Source of the DNA: Desulfocarbo sp964620595
GTDB lineage: Bacteria > Desulfobacterota > Desulfarculia > Desulfarculales > Desulfarculaceae
NCBI GenBank assembly: GCA_964620595.1
Contig: CAZUHP010000009.1
Location: 23,519-87,518 of the forward strand
Direction: 5' to 3'
Length of the DNA stretch: 64,000 nucleotides
The notes below the pieces were generated by a model that was not told the origin of the DNA, ran no database searches, and saw only the letters and a program-made list of their open reading frames with translations. Positions 9,199-17,631 of the stretch are shown here, piece after piece. Made by a program: the position numbers and the translations under genes. The first letter of the stretch is position 1. Every line of letters starts with the position of its first letter.

Positions 9199-10356
9199 CT
9201 ACTTGCGGCGGCCGTATTCCTTGTTCAGCTCCTGGCCGATCACGTTGCGCTGGATCTGGTTGGTGCCTTCGTATATCTGCAAGATCTTGGCGTCGCGCAT
9301 CATCTTTTCCACCGGGTACTCGCGCATGTAGCCGTGGCCGCCCAGGATCTGCACCGCGTCGGTGGTCACCTGCATGGCCATGTCGGTGGGGAAGAGCTTG
9401 GCCATGGCGCTCACCTTGGATATGTCCTTGGCGCCGGAGTCGATGTAGCGGGCCACCGCGTAGACCAGGGCCCGGGCGGCCTCGATCTGGGTGGCCATGT
9501 TGGCCAGCATGTGGGCCACGGCCTGGAAGGTGATGATGGGCTTGTCGAACTGCTTGCGCACCCGGGCAAAGGCCGCGGCCTCGTCCAGGGCGCCCTGGGC
9601 CACGCCCACCGCCTGGGCGCCCACCCCGGGCCGGCTCTGGTCAAAGGTGCGCATGGCCACCACGAAGCCCAGGCCCTCGCGGCCCAGCACCCGGTCGGCC
9701 GGGATGCGGCAGTCGTTGAAGAGCAGCTCCCGGGTGGCGCTGGCCCGGATGCCCAGCTTGGTCTCCTTCTTGCCATAGGAGAAGCCCGGGTCGCCGTCCT
9801 CCACGATGAAGGCGGTGGCCCCCCGGGCGCCCTTGCTGGGGTCGGTGATGGCCACCACCGTGTAGATGCCCGCCTCGCCGCCGTTGGTTATCCACTGCTT
9901 GGAGCCGTTTAGCACGTACTCGTCGCCCTTTTTCTCGGCCCGGGTCTGGATGGAGCCGGCGTCCGAGCCCGAGGCGCTCTCGGTGAGGGCAAAGGCGGCC
10001 AACTGCTCGCCCGAGGCGATCTGGGTGAGGTATTTCTCTTTTTGCTGGTCATTGCCAAAGAGGATGATGGGATAGGCGCCCAGGAAGGAGGCCGCGTAGG
10101 AGGTGCTCACCCCCAGGCAGGCCCGGGAAAGCTCCTCCACCGCGATCACGTTCTCCAGGCAGCCGCCGCCCAGTCCGCCGTACTGCTCGGGGATGATGAT
10201 GCCGAACAGGTCCGCCTGGGCCAGGGCCTTCATTATCTCGGTGGGGAACTCCTCCTTCTCGTCCAGCTCCGCCCGCACCGGCTTGATGCGCTCCTCGGCT
10301 ATCTGCCGGCAAAGATCGCGGATCATCTCCTGTTCTTCAGTAAGGAAGTAGTCCAT
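9199..10356 (-). CDS. Acyl-CoA dehydrogenase (short-chain/butyryl type)
   Basis: This FAD enzyme oxidises acyl-CoA to 2-enoyl-CoA and passes electrons to ETF. The 385-residue protein starts MDYFLTEEQEMIRDL, shows the FAD-site motif AFALTESASGSD, the substrate-side ILGGHGYMREYPVEKMMRDAKI, and the catalytic glutamate in QIYEGTNQIQR, at the position used by short- and medium-chain enzymes. I start at ATG 10356; the frame runs on upstream into plsX but that part is not related. It lies directly ahead of etfB and etfA, within a fatty-acid synthesis operon. Whether it acts in degradation or in the reductive direction cannot be told from sequence. Confidence 0.93.
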   Translation of the reverse strand: MDYFLTEEQEMIRDLCRQIAEERIKPVRAELDEKEEFPTEIMKALAQADLFGIIIPEQYGGLGGGCLENVIAVEELSRACLGVSTSYAASFLGAYPIILFGNDQQKEKYLTQIASGEQLAAFALTESASGSDAGSIQTRAEKKGDEYVLNGSKQWITNGGEAGIYTVVAITDPSKGARGATAFIVEDGDPGFSYGKKETKLGIRASATRELLFNDCRIPADRVLGREGLGFVVAMRTFDQSRPGVGAQAVGVAQGALDEAAAFARVRKQFDKPIITFQAVAHMLANMATQIEAARALVYAVARYIDSGAKDISKVSAMAKLFPTDMAMQVTTDAVQILGGHGYMREYPVEKMMRDAKILQIYEGTNQIQRNVIGQELNKEYGRRK

Positions 10357-10432
10357 ACCCTTTTTCTCTCCCTGGCTCAGGCCGGATGTTTGCGGGCCGC
10401 GCCCCCTCCCCGGGCGCGTGCCGAAGAAAACC

Positions 10433-11461
10433 TTATGAGTGCTCGTCAAAGCCCAAGAGCGCGCCCCGGTAGCGCTCCAGCCCCTGGGCCAGGTGCTCGG
10501 TGAAGCTGCCGGCCACCGACTCGGTGGCCATGCGCACCGCCGAGGCGATGGCCCGGGGCGAGGATGCCCCGTGGCAGATGTAGGCCACGCCGTTGATGCC
10601 CAGAAGCGGTGCCCCGCCATACTGGGCATAGTCCAGGCGCGCGTTCAGGCTGTACAGGGTGGGCTTCAAGAGCAGGCCGCCCAACCTGCCCCGGGTGGTG
10701 GCCAGCACCTCGCGCTTCATGAGCTGGGTGAGGTTGTCCACCAGGCCCTCGGTCAGCTTGAGGCACACGTTGCCCACGAAACCGTCGCAGACCACCACGG
10801 CCAGGTTGCCGTCGAACAGGTTGCGCCCCTCCACGTTTCCCACGAAGTTGAGGGGGCTGTTCTTGAGGTAGTCGTAGGCCTGCTTGACCACGCTGTTGCC
10901 CTTGCCGCCCTCTTCCCCTATGGAGAGGATGCCCACCTTGGGCGAGTCGATGCCCAGCACCGTCTCGGCGTACACCGAGCCCATGTAGGCGAACTGGAGG
11001 AGCATCAAGGAAGAGCAGTCCACGTTGGCGCCCACGTCGATGATGACCGTGGGCCCGGCCAGGCCGGGCAGCACCGAGGCCAGGGCGGGCCGGTCCACCT
11101 CGGGCAGGCGCCCCATGACCACCATGCCCACCGCCATGGTGGCGCCGGAGTTGCCGGCGCTCACCACCGCGTCCACCTCGCCCGCCTTGTGCAGGTCAAA
11201 GGCCACCCGGATGGAGGCGTCGCGCTTGCGGCGCAGGATGGACGAGGGGCTCTCGGCCATGCCGGCCACCTGGCTGGCGGCCTGGAGCCTGATGCGGTCT
11301 CCCCTGAGCCCCACCCGCTTCATCTCGGGCTCCAGGGCCTCGGGCTGGCCCACCAGCACCAGCTCCAGCTCCGGCGGACCCTCGGCCAAGGCCCGGGCCG
11401 CGCCCTCCACCACTACCGAGGGGGCGCGGTCGCCGCCCATGCCGTCCAATGCGATGCGCAT
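10433..11461 (-). CDS. plsX: Phosphate acyltransferase PlsX
   Basis: PlsX makes acyl-phosphate from acyl-ACP, the entry to phospholipid synthesis. The protein starts MRIALDGMGGDRAPSVVVEGA, the standard opening, and has the conserved SAGNSGATMAVGMVVMGRL and VVCDGFVGNVCLK. The length of 342 residues is typical. It follows rpmF by 12 bases, the yceD-rpmF-plsX order seen in most bacteria. In many relatives fabH and fabD come next; here the acyl-CoA dehydrogenase module does. Confidence 0.97.
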   Translation of the reverse strand: MRIALDGMGGDRAPSVVVEGAARALAEGPPELELVLVGQPEALEPEMKRVGLRGDRIRLQAASQVAGMAESPSSILRRKRDASIRVAFDLHKAGEVDAVVSAGNSGATMAVGMVVMGRLPEVDRPALASVLPGLAGPTVIIDVGANVDCSSLMLLQFAYMGSVYAETVLGIDSPKVGILSIGEEGGKGNSVVKQAYDYLKNSPLNFVGNVEGRNLFDGNLAVVVCDGFVGNVCLKLTEGLVDNLTQLMKREVLATTRGRLGGLLLKPTLYSLNARLDYAQYGGAPLLGINGVAYICHGASSPRAIASAVRMATESVAGSFTEHLAQGLERYRGALLGFDEHS

Positions 11462-11473
11462 GGCGGCCAGGAC

Positions 11474-11656
11474 TTATGCTTCTTCCTTGGCCAACACCTG
11501 CCGGCCCCGGTAGGACCCGCAGGAAGGACAGACCCGGTGGGGCATGCGGGGCTCCCCGCACTCAGGGCAGGTGGTGGGCTGGGCCAGGGTGATGGCGTCG
11601 TGGGAGCGGCGCTTGCGGCCCCGGGTCTTGGATTGGCGTCTCTTGGGAACGGCCAT
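11474..11656 (-). CDS. rpmF: 50S ribosomal protein L32
   Basis: L32 is a small zinc-binding protein of the large ribosomal subunit. The 60-residue product opens MAVPKRRQSKTRGRKRRSHD and has the zinc pairs CPECGEP and CPSCGSYRG. The ATG at 11656 is chosen because it gives the conserved N-terminus and has GGAG-type sequence upstream. It lies between yceD and plsX. Confidence 0.97.
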   Translation of the reverse strand: MAVPKRRQSKTRGRKRRSHDAITLAQPTTCPECGEPRMPHRVCPSCGSYRGRQVLAKEEA

Positions 11657-11716
11657 GGTACTCTTTTCTCCTTGCCAGACACCGCGCCCCGTGCCGCGGC
11701 GCGGCCGCATTTGATG

Positions 11717-12238
11717 TCACTTCAGGTTCAGCTCGGCCAGCTTGGCCCAGCGGGGGTCTATCTGCTTTCCCCGGCAGTCGCACTCGCCCTCCAGCCGGCT
11801 CTTGCCGCACACCGGGCACAGGCCCGGGCAGTCGGGCCGGCAAAGGGGCGCCATGGGCAGGGCCAGGGTCACCTCGTCGTGCAGGCTCAAGGCGAGGTCG
11901 ATCTCCTCGCCCGCGTAGAAGCTGACCTCCAGGTCGTCGTCGGCCAGCTCCACCTCCTCGTCCCCCAGGCCCTGGGGGCGGGGCTGGAACACCACGTGCA
12001 AGGGGCCTTCCAGGTCCAGTTCCACCGGCTCCAGGCAGCGGGAGCATTCCAGGCGCAGGCGGGCGCTGTAGGCCCCCCGCATGTCCACCAGCTCGCCGCT
12101 GCGCTCCAGGTGGACGCTGGCCCGGGGCGCCTCCAGCACCTGGCGCACCTGGGCCCCCAGGTCGCCGGGCCCCAGCCCGGCGCAGGAAAAGGTGAGGTCC
12201 AGCCCCTCGGGCGGTATGTCTTCCAAGCGGACCTTCAC
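11717..12238 (-). CDS. yceD: YceD/DUF177 family protein, linked to 23S rRNA or L32 metabolism
   Basis: YceD (DUF177) proteins are almost always encoded just before rpmF and have been linked to 23S rRNA processing or stability. The 173-residue protein has LECSRCLEPVELDLEG in its middle and a C-terminal cysteine cluster CRPDCPGLCPVCGKS, which probably binds zinc. I start at GTG 12238, five bases after AGGAG; an upstream extension of the frame runs through the promoter and is rejected. It is the first gene of the 15-gene operon running to ribBA. Confidence 0.88.
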   Translation of the reverse strand: MKVRLEDIPPEGLDLTFSCAGLGPGDLGAQVRQVLEAPRASVHLERSGELVDMRGAYSARLRLECSRCLEPVELDLEGPLHVVFQPRPQGLGDEEVELADDDLEVSFYAGEEIDLALSLHDEVTLALPMAPLCRPDCPGLCPVCGKSRLEGECDCRGKQIDPRWAKLAELNLK

Positions 12239-12265
12239 GCTACTCCTACCGCGGCCCAGTGGATT

Positions 12266-12292
12266 ACTATAGAAATCCGCCCCGCCTGTCAA
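12266..12292 (-). promoter_or_regulatory. Likely sigma70 promoter of the yceD-to-ribBA operon
   Basis: On the minus strand a perfect -35 TTGACA (12292-12287) is followed after 15 bases by TATAGT (12271-12266). An alternative -10, TAGTAA, gives a 17-base spacer. Either would place the start about 25-30 bases before the yceD GTG. It lies in the 326-base divergent gap to greA, which has no gene. Confidence 0.6.
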
Positions 12293-12410
12293 GGCCCGCC
12301 CAGCACCGAATTGACAAACGAGGCCGGGGCGTTGTCCCAGGCGGGGCGCCGATGAGGGATGTAGTATACCACCCAGTTGCGCCGGCAACAAGATTCCCCA
12401 GCCATTCCGG

Positions 12411-12439
12411 TTGACAAGCCCGGGCCGGGGCACCACAAT
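12411..12439 (+). promoter_or_regulatory. Likely sigma70 promoter of greA
   Basis: A perfect TTGACA (12411-12416) is followed by a 17-base spacer and CACAAT (12434-12439), four of six matches to the -10 consensus. It would give greA a leader of about 120 bases. It lies in the divergent gap between yceD and greA. Confidence 0.5.
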
Positions 12440-12564
12440 ACACCAGGACGGAGCGGGCGGCGCTTCCCGCCGCCCGGGTCGCCAGGACAAACCAAACCCA
12501 CCTGCCGGGACGGGTGTCGCGTTCCCGGGAGAGTGGCTATTACGCTTTGAGCTAGGGGGTCGAG

Positions 12565-13032
12565 GTGGAACGACAGCTCATCACCCGGGAAGGGCGCGAA
12601 AAACTCCAGGCCGAGCTGGAACGGCTCAAGAAGGTGGCCCTGCCCCAGAACGTGCAGGCCATTGCCGAGGCCAGGGCCCACGGGGACCTTTCGGAGAACG
12701 CCGAGTTTCACGCGGCCAAGGAGCGCCAGGCGGTGCTGGCCGCCAAGATCGCCGAGCTGGAGGCGGTGATGGCCCAGGCCGAGGTGGTGGACCCCCTGCC
12801 CGAGCCCAACGGGCGGGTGGTGTTCGGCGCCAAGGTCACGGTCTACGACCCGGATACGGACGAGGAAACCACCTACCGCATCGTGGGCCAGGCCGAGAGC
12901 GACCCCAACAACGGCTGCGTGTCCATCTCCTCGCCCATTGCCCAGGCCCTGTTGGGCCGCGAGGAGGGCGACGAGGTGCGTTTCAAGACCCCCGGCGGCA
13001 CCCGGGTGCTGGAGATCGTGGAAGTTGAGTAA
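12565..13032 (+). CDS. greA: Transcription elongation factor GreA
   Basis: GreA enters the RNA polymerase secondary channel and stimulates cleavage of backtracked transcripts. The N-terminal coiled coil spans about residues 5-75 and carries the tip motif GDLSENAEFHAAKERQ with the catalytic acidic residues. The C-terminal FKBP-like domain has VFGAKVTVYDPDT and SPIAQALLGREEGDEV. It starts at GTG 12565 and has 155 residues, close to the usual 158. The following permease gene starts inside its last codons. Confidence 0.96.
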   Translation: MERQLITREGREKLQAELERLKKVALPQNVQAIAEARAHGDLSENAEFHAAKERQAVLAAKIAELEAVMAQAEVVDPLPEPNGRVVFGAKVTVYDPDTDEETTYRIVGQAESDPNNGCVSISSPIAQALLGREEGDEVRFKTPGGTRVLEIVEVE

Positions 13033-14281
13033 CTGGGCCGGGCCGGGGCCCGCCTCCCCTGCCGCCAGCTTCCGGCAGAAGATGCTGGTGGTGGGGGTGC
13101 TCTATTATGCCGAGGGCCTGCCCTACGGCTTCTTGTTCAAGACCCTTTCCTATTATCTTTCCACCGAGGGCCTGAGCCTGGCGGCCATCGGCCTGGCCGG
13201 GCTGTTGCACCTGCCCTGGACCTTCAAGTTCCTGTGGGCCCCCCTGGTGGACCGCTTCGGCCGGCGGGCGCCCTGGATCATCGCCTGCCAGGTGCTGGTG
13301 GCCGCGGCCATGGTGGCGGTGCCCCGCCTGGCGCCGGGGGGGTTGGCCTTCTTCGGGCTGCTCGGCCTCATGGCCCTGGCCAGCGCCACCCAGGACATAG
13401 CCATCGACGGCTATACCATAGACATACTCACCCCCGAGGAACAGGGCCCGGCCAACGGGCTCCGGGTGACCACCTACCGGGTGGCCCTGATCGCCTCGGG
13501 CGGACTGGTGGTGTGGATCTCCGAATACCTGGGCTGGGCCGGGGCCTTTGCCCTGATGGCCGCCAGCCTGGTGGCGGTGACCCTCATGGTGCTGGTGTGG
13601 GCCCCGGCCCGCCAGCCCCGGCCCCCGGCCGTGGACCAAGCCGGCCGCCAGGCCGCCCGCAGCATCGTGGCCGTGGCCCGCCGGGCCTGGGGCGGCATCC
13701 TGCGCCTGCCCAATGTGTGGGCGGTGGTGCTGTTCATCCTGCTCTTCAAGGCGGGGGACGCCTTCCTGGGCCAGATGGTGGGGCCCTTCTGGGACCGGTC
13801 GGGCTACACCCGGGCCGAGTACGGGCTGATCAGCGGCACCCTGGGCACGCTGCTCTCCATCGCCGGCTCCCTGGTGGGTGGCTGGCTGTGCAAGCTGTGG
13901 GGCCTGGGCCGGGCGCTGTGGGTGCTGGGCGCCTTGCAGGCCCTGTCCAACCTGGGCTACGCCCTGGCCGCGCTCAGCCCGGGCAGCGCGGCCCTGGTCT
14001 ACGGGGCCAGCATGTTCGAGTCCGCCACCGGCGGCCTGGGCACCGCCCCCTTCCTCACCTTTCTCATGCGCATCTGCGACCGCCAGGTGTCGGCCGCCCA
14101 GTACGCGGCCCTCTCGGCCATCTTCGCCCTGTCGGGCACCGTGGCCGCCGCCTTGAGCGGCTTTGCGGCCCAGACCTACGGATTCGCCACCTTTTTTGGG
14201 CTGAGCTTCGTGGTGGCCCTGCCCGCCTTCGCGGTGCTGCCCTGGGTGCTGCCCCTGACCAGGCGGCAAGGCGCAGACTGA
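13025..14281 (+). CDS. AmpG-like permease of the major facilitator superfamily
   Basis: The protein resembles AmpG/PAT-family carriers, which import muropeptides or move acyl-CoA. It has about 12 hydrophobic segments and the AmpG-like first segments LYYAEGLPYGFLF and PWTFKFLWAPLVDRFGRR. The motif ATQDIAIDGYTIDIL is also typical of the family. I use TTG 13025, overlapping the end of greA, with GGAG ten bases upstream; ATG 13082 would cut the N-terminus right before the first membrane segment. The product is about 418 residues. Substrate is unknown; a peptidoglycan fragment is the family-based guess. Confidence 0.75.
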   Translation: MSNWAGPGPASPAASFRQKMLVVGVLYYAEGLPYGFLFKTLSYYLSTEGLSLAAIGLAGLLHLPWTFKFLWAPLVDRFGRRAPWIIACQVLVAAAMVAVPRLAPGGLAFFGLLGLMALASATQDIAIDGYTIDILTPEEQGPANGLRVTTYRVALIASGGLVVWISEYLGWAGAFALMAASLVAVTLMVLVWAPARQPRPPAVDQAGRQAARSIVAVARRAWGGILRLPNVWAVVLFILLFKAGDAFLGQMVGPFWDRSGYTRAEYGLISGTLGTLLSIAGSLVGGWLCKLWGLGRALWVLGALQALSNLGYALAALSPGSAALVYGASMFESATGGLGTAPFLTFLMRICDRQVSAAQYAALSAIFALSGTVAAALSGFAAQTYGFATFFGLSFVVALPAFAVLPWVLPLTRRQGAD

Positions 14282-14376
14282 GCCAAAGGTGGCCGCGCCT
14301 CCCGGACCGCCCCCAAACCCACCCCCGTTTCCTTGCCGGCGGCCTCCCTGGGGGCTGAAACCAGCCCCTGGTCCCC

Positions 14377-14405
14377 TTGCCCCGGCCGGCAGGGCCTGAT
14401 ACAGT
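14377..14405 (+). promoter_or_regulatory. Possible sigma70 promoter of hflKC
   Basis: TTGCCC (14377-14382), a 17-base spacer and TACAGT (14400-14405) lie 54 bases ahead of hflK. Each box matches four of six consensus bases. The surrounding 50 bases are clearly more AT-rich than the genes. Confidence 0.4.
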
Positions 14406-14458
14406 TTAAGATATCCGACCGATAGTTTATCCATCAGTTTAATTGCGAGGAGCAAGAC

Positions 14459-15505
14459 ATGCCCATGGACTGGACTCCGCCGCCGCGGGGAGGCGGCGGG
14501 CAGCAGCCCGACTTCGGCAAGATGCTGGCCGAGTTCAAGGCCAAGATACCCAGCTTCAAGAAAGTCAGGGGCCTGGGCCTGGTGGTGCTGGTGGTGCTGG
14601 CCATCATGGTGGGATCTTCCGCCTACTACACGGTGGGACCCGAGGAAACCGGGGTGGTGCTGCGCTTCGGCCGCTACGTGCGGGAAGCCGGACCCGGCCT
14701 TCACTTCAAGCTGCCCCTGGGCATCGAGAGTGCCACCACGGTCAAGACCGGCCGGGTGTTCAAGGAGGAGTTCGGCTTCCGGGGGGTGCAGCCGGGAATC
14801 CGCAGCCGCTTCACCGAAAAGGGCTTTTCCGAGGAATCCCTGATGCTCACCGGCGACCTCAACGTCATCGAGGTGAAGTGGATCGTGCAGTTCAAGATCC
14901 GCGAACCCCGCAAGTGGCTGTTCGCGGTGCGTGACGGGGTGGCCGCCATCCGCGATCTGTCCGAGGCGGTCATGCGCGCCATCGTGGGCAACCGCTACGG
15001 CGACGAGGTGTTGACCCTGGCCCGGGTGGAGATAGCCGCCCAGGCCCAGAAGGACCTGCAAAAGCTCCTGGACTCCTACGACACCGGCGTGCAGGTGGTC
15101 ACCGTGAAGTTGCAGGACGTCAACCCGCCCAAGCCGGTGCAGCCGGCCTTCAACGAGGTCAACGAGGCGCGCCAGCAAAAGGAGCGCATGATAAACGAGG
15201 CCCAGGAGGCCTACAACCGCGAGATCCCCAAGGCCCTGGGCAATGCCAAGCGGGTGGTGACCGAGGCCGAGGGCTACGAGGCCGAGCGGGTCAACCGCGC
15301 CCGGGGCGAGGCCAAGCGCTTCGACCTGGTGCTCAGCGCCTACCGCCAGGCCCGGGAAGTTACCAGGCGGCGCTTCTACCTGGAGACCATGAAAACCGTG
15401 CTGGAAAACGCAGACAAGATCTACGTGGTGGACGAGAAGGTCAAGGGGCTCCTCCCCTTGCTGGACCTGACCAAGGGCCGCACCCCGGCCAAGGAGGTGC
15501 GCTGA
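14459..15505 (+). CDS. hflK: HflK, SPFH-domain regulator of protease FtsH
   Basis: HflK and HflC form a large membrane cage around FtsH and modulate its proteolysis. The protein has a glycine/proline-rich cytoplasmic N-terminus, one membrane segment near residues 39-60 (LGLVVLVVLAIMVG), then the SPFH domain starting VGPEETGVVLRFGRYV and a long charged helical region. The length is 348 residues. It starts with ATG 14459 after a GAGGAG site, and its stop overlaps the hflC start as TGATG. Confidence 0.94.
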   Translation: MPMDWTPPPRGGGGQQPDFGKMLAEFKAKIPSFKKVRGLGLVVLVVLAIMVGSSAYYTVGPEETGVVLRFGRYVREAGPGLHFKLPLGIESATTVKTGRVFKEEFGFRGVQPGIRSRFTEKGFSEESLMLTGDLNVIEVKWIVQFKIREPRKWLFAVRDGVAAIRDLSEAVMRAIVGNRYGDEVLTLARVEIAAQAQKDLQKLLDSYDTGVQVVTVKLQDVNPPKPVQPAFNEVNEARQQKERMINEAQEAYNREIPKALGNAKRVVTEAEGYEAERVNRARGEAKRFDLVLSAYRQAREVTRRRFYLETMKTVLENADKIYVVDEKVKGLLPLLDLTKGRTPAKEVR

Positions 15506-16482
15506 TGAAAAGCCTACGCTTAATCATACCCTTGGCGCTGGTGGTGGTGATCCTGGCCAGTTCCTCCTTCTTCACGGTCAAGGAGGGCGAGCAGGCCCTC
15601 ATCACCCAGTTCGGCAAGCCGGTGGGCGGCCCCTACAAGGAGGCCGGCCTTTACTTCAAGATACCCTTCATCCAGGAAGTGCACATCTTTGAGAAACGCC
15701 TGCTCAAGTGGGACGGCTCGCCCAACCAGATACCCACCCGGGACAAGAAGTACATCTGGGTGGACACCACGGCCCGCTGGCGCATAACCAACCCCTTGCG
15801 CTTCCTCCAGACCGTGGCCACCGAGCGGGGGGCCCTCTCCCGCCTGGACGACATCATCGACTCGGTGGTGCGGGACCTGGTCTCCTCCAACCTGTTGATA
15901 GAACTGGTGCGCTCGGCGGACTGGGACCCCAACCGCGGCCGCGAGGCCATGGAGGAGTTCAGCCCGCCCCCGCCGGAGACCGTGCAGCCCAAGTCGCGGA
16001 AGGAAAACAGTGAGCCCACCGTGGTGCAGCAGGGCCGCCAGCTCATAACCCGGCGCATGCTGGCCGCAGCGGCCAAGGTCACTCCCCAGTACGGCATCGA
16101 GCTGGTGGACGTGGAGATAAAGCGCATCAACTACGTGGAAAGCGTGCAGCGACGGGTGTACGAGCGCATGATCTCCGAGCGCAAGCGCATCGCCGCCCAG
16201 TACCGCTCCGAGGGCGAGGGCGAGAAGCAGTCCATCCTGGGCACCATGCAGAAGGAGCTGGCCCGCATCCGCTCCGAGGCCTATGAAAAGGCCCAGAAGA
16301 TACGGGGCCAGGCCGACGCCAAGGCCACCGAGATATACGGAAAGGCCTATGGCCAGGACCCGGAGTTCTACGCCCTGTTCAAGACCCTGGAAAGCCTGAA
16401 GCACAGCCCGGGCCAGGACAAGGCCGAGCTGATACTCTCCACGGACGGGGAGTACTTCAAGTACCTCAAAAAGGTCAAGTAG
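15505..16482 (+). CDS. hflC: HflC, SPFH-domain partner of HflK
   Basis: HflC has a single N-terminal membrane anchor (residues 5-22) followed by the SPFH domain, opening FFTVKEGEQALITQFGKPV. A long helical region with AQYRSEGEGEKQ and AKATEIYGKAYGQDPEFYALF is diagnostic of HflC. An insert of about 30 residues around PPPPETVQPKSRKENSEP is longer than in E. coli HflC, giving 325 residues. It is coupled to hflK by a one-base overlap and ends just before a strong terminator. Confidence 0.95.
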   Translation: MKSLRLIIPLALVVVILASSSFFTVKEGEQALITQFGKPVGGPYKEAGLYFKIPFIQEVHIFEKRLLKWDGSPNQIPTRDKKYIWVDTTARWRITNPLRFLQTVATERGALSRLDDIIDSVVRDLVSSNLLIELVRSADWDPNRGREAMEEFSPPPPETVQPKSRKENSEPTVVQQGRQLITRRMLAAAAKVTPQYGIELVDVEIKRINYVESVQRRVYERMISERKRIAAQYRSEGEGEKQSILGTMQKELARIRSEAYEKAQKIRGQADAKATEIYGKAYGQDPEFYALFKTLESLKHSPGQDKAELILSTDGEYFKYLKKVK

Positions 16483-16515
16483 GCGGCGCCGGGCGCCCCT
16501 GCCCCCAAACCCCAG

Positions 16516-16544
16516 GGCCCGCGCCTTACCGGCGCGGGCCTTTT
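16516..16544 (+). terminator. Rho-independent terminator after hflC
   Basis: A perfect 10-bp stem, GGCCCGCGCC with GGCGCGGGCC, encloses the five-base loop TTACC and is followed by TTTT. It lies 34 bases after the hflC stop. Confidence 0.9.
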
Positions 16545-16708
16545 CATCCGCTACCGGGGAAACCGGCCTCGGTGCTCTACGCGGGAGATCATCGGCGCGG
16601 GCCCTCTCCAACCTGCGGCCCGGGGAAACAGGACCGGCCCCAGCCGCCTACGGCCGGGCCGCGTTGCCCGGCGCCTGGAGAAGCAACAGGGGTTTTTTCG
16701 GGGCAGGC

Positions 16709-16756
16709 GTCAATATTTGGTGGACAAAATCGGAATCCACCTCAATATTTGGGGGT
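16709..16756. promoter_or_regulatory. Direct and inverted repeats in the gap upstream of rplU
   Basis: The AT-rich element TCAATATTTGG occurs twice, at about 16710 and 16742. Between the copies lies an inverted pair GGTGGA and TCCACC. The base content contrasts with the GC-rich surroundings. The 472-base gap between hflC and rplU otherwise holds only the hflC terminator and the rplU promoter; function of the repeats is unknown. Confidence 0.45.
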
Positions 16757-16894
16757 GCATCGACCCTGGCCTTTGCCGGCCCGGCCCGGCGCCAAAAAAT
16801 GCGCTTCAGGGCTTGGCCAGGGGCCGGCCAGGGTGTATCATCTCTTGTTCATGAATTCTGGCGCGGAAACGGCCTTTTTCTTGGCAGCGGCGTC

Positions 16895-16923
16895 TTGACA
16901 GATCACGCTGGCTTCCGTATAGT
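16895..16923 (+). promoter_or_regulatory. Strong sigma70 promoter of rplU-rpmA-obgE
   Basis: A perfect -35 TTGACA (16895-16900), a 17-base spacer and TATAGT (16918-16923) lie 31 bases before the rplU start codon. This is the best consensus promoter in the window and fits ribosomal protein genes. Confidence 0.88.
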
Positions 16924-16954
16924 TTGCATCCGTTTCCGGGAGGTTGCATAAATC

Positions 16955-17263
16955 ATGTACGCAGTGATCGCCACAGGCGGCAAACAATACAAGGTAGAGC
17001 CGGGCCAGGTGCTTCGCCTGGAGAAGCTGCCCGGCGAGGTGGGCCAGTCCATTGAGCTGGCCCCGGTTCTGATGGTGGGCGGCGAGGGCGAGGCCAAGAT
17101 CGGCCGGCCCCACCTGGAGGGCCAGGTGTCGGCCACCATCCTGGAACAGGGCAAGGGCAAGAAGGTCCTGGTCCTCAAGAAGAAGCGCCGCAAGGGCTAC
17201 CGCGTCAAGCGCGGCCATCGCCAGCCCTTCACCGCGGTTCGCATCGAGGCCATCCAGGCCTAA
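16955..17263 (+). CDS. rplU: 50S ribosomal protein L21
   Basis: L21 binds 23S rRNA in the large subunit. The 102-residue protein opens MYAVIATGGKQYKVEPGQ and ends with the conserved KRRKGYRVKRGHRQPFT region. It is followed by rpmA after 15 bases, the universal L21-L27 pair. Confidence 0.98.
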   Translation: MYAVIATGGKQYKVEPGQVLRLEKLPGEVGQSIELAPVLMVGGEGEAKIGRPHLEGQVSATILEQGKGKKVLVLKKKRRKGYRVKRGHRQPFTAVRIEAIQA

Positions 17264-17278
17264 CCGGGAGGAATAAAC

Positions 17279-17533
17279 ATGGCACACAAGAAAGCCGGCG
17301 GTTCTTCCCGCAACGGGCGCGACTCGGCCGGAAAGAGGCTGGGCATCAAGACCGGCGACGGCACCCGGATCAAGGCGGGCGGCATCATCGTGCGCCAGCG
17401 GGGCACCAAGATCCACCCGGGCCAGAACGTGGGCCAGGGCCGCGACTACACCCTGTTCGCCAAGGTGGACGGCCAGGTCAAGTTCGAGCGGGTGGGCCGC
17501 GACCGGAAACGGGTCAGCGTCTACCCCGACTGA
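17279..17533 (+). CDS. rpmA: 50S ribosomal protein L27
   Basis: L27 lies near the peptidyl transferase centre. The 84-residue protein starts MAHKKAGGSSRNGRDS and contains the conserved GGIIVRQRGTKIHPGQNVG. There is no extra N-terminal extension of the Firmicutes type, so no protease maturation is needed. A GGAGG site lies just upstream. Confidence 0.98.
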   Translation: MAHKKAGGSSRNGRDSAGKRLGIKTGDGTRIKAGGIIVRQRGTKIHPGQNVGQGRDYTLFAKVDGQVKFERVGRDRKRVSVYPD

Positions 17534-17554
17534 GCCAGCCAGCGGATCAGCTTT

Positions 17555-17601
17555 GGAGACGGCCTCAGCGGGCGCCCTGCGGGCGCCGGGGCCGTCTCTC
17601 C
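17555..17601 (+). promoter_or_regulatory. Long hairpin between rpmA and obgE (possible attenuator or processing site)
   Basis: GAGACGGCC pairs with GGCCGTCTC around an inner 7-bp stem, GGCGCCC with GGGCGCC, closed by TGC. It is not followed by a T run, so it may reduce rather than stop transcription into obgE, or protect the rplU-rpmA message. Confidence 0.55.
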
Positions 17602-17631
17602 AGTTTGGGCGGGCAGCAAGGGGCCACGAGC

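Noticed and set aside
12983..15178. Very long minus-strand open frame of about 730 codons antisense to the permease and hflK
   Set aside because: Its product is low-complexity Gly/His/Gln-rich sequence typical of antisense frames in GC-rich DNA, while the plus strand encodes clear known proteins.
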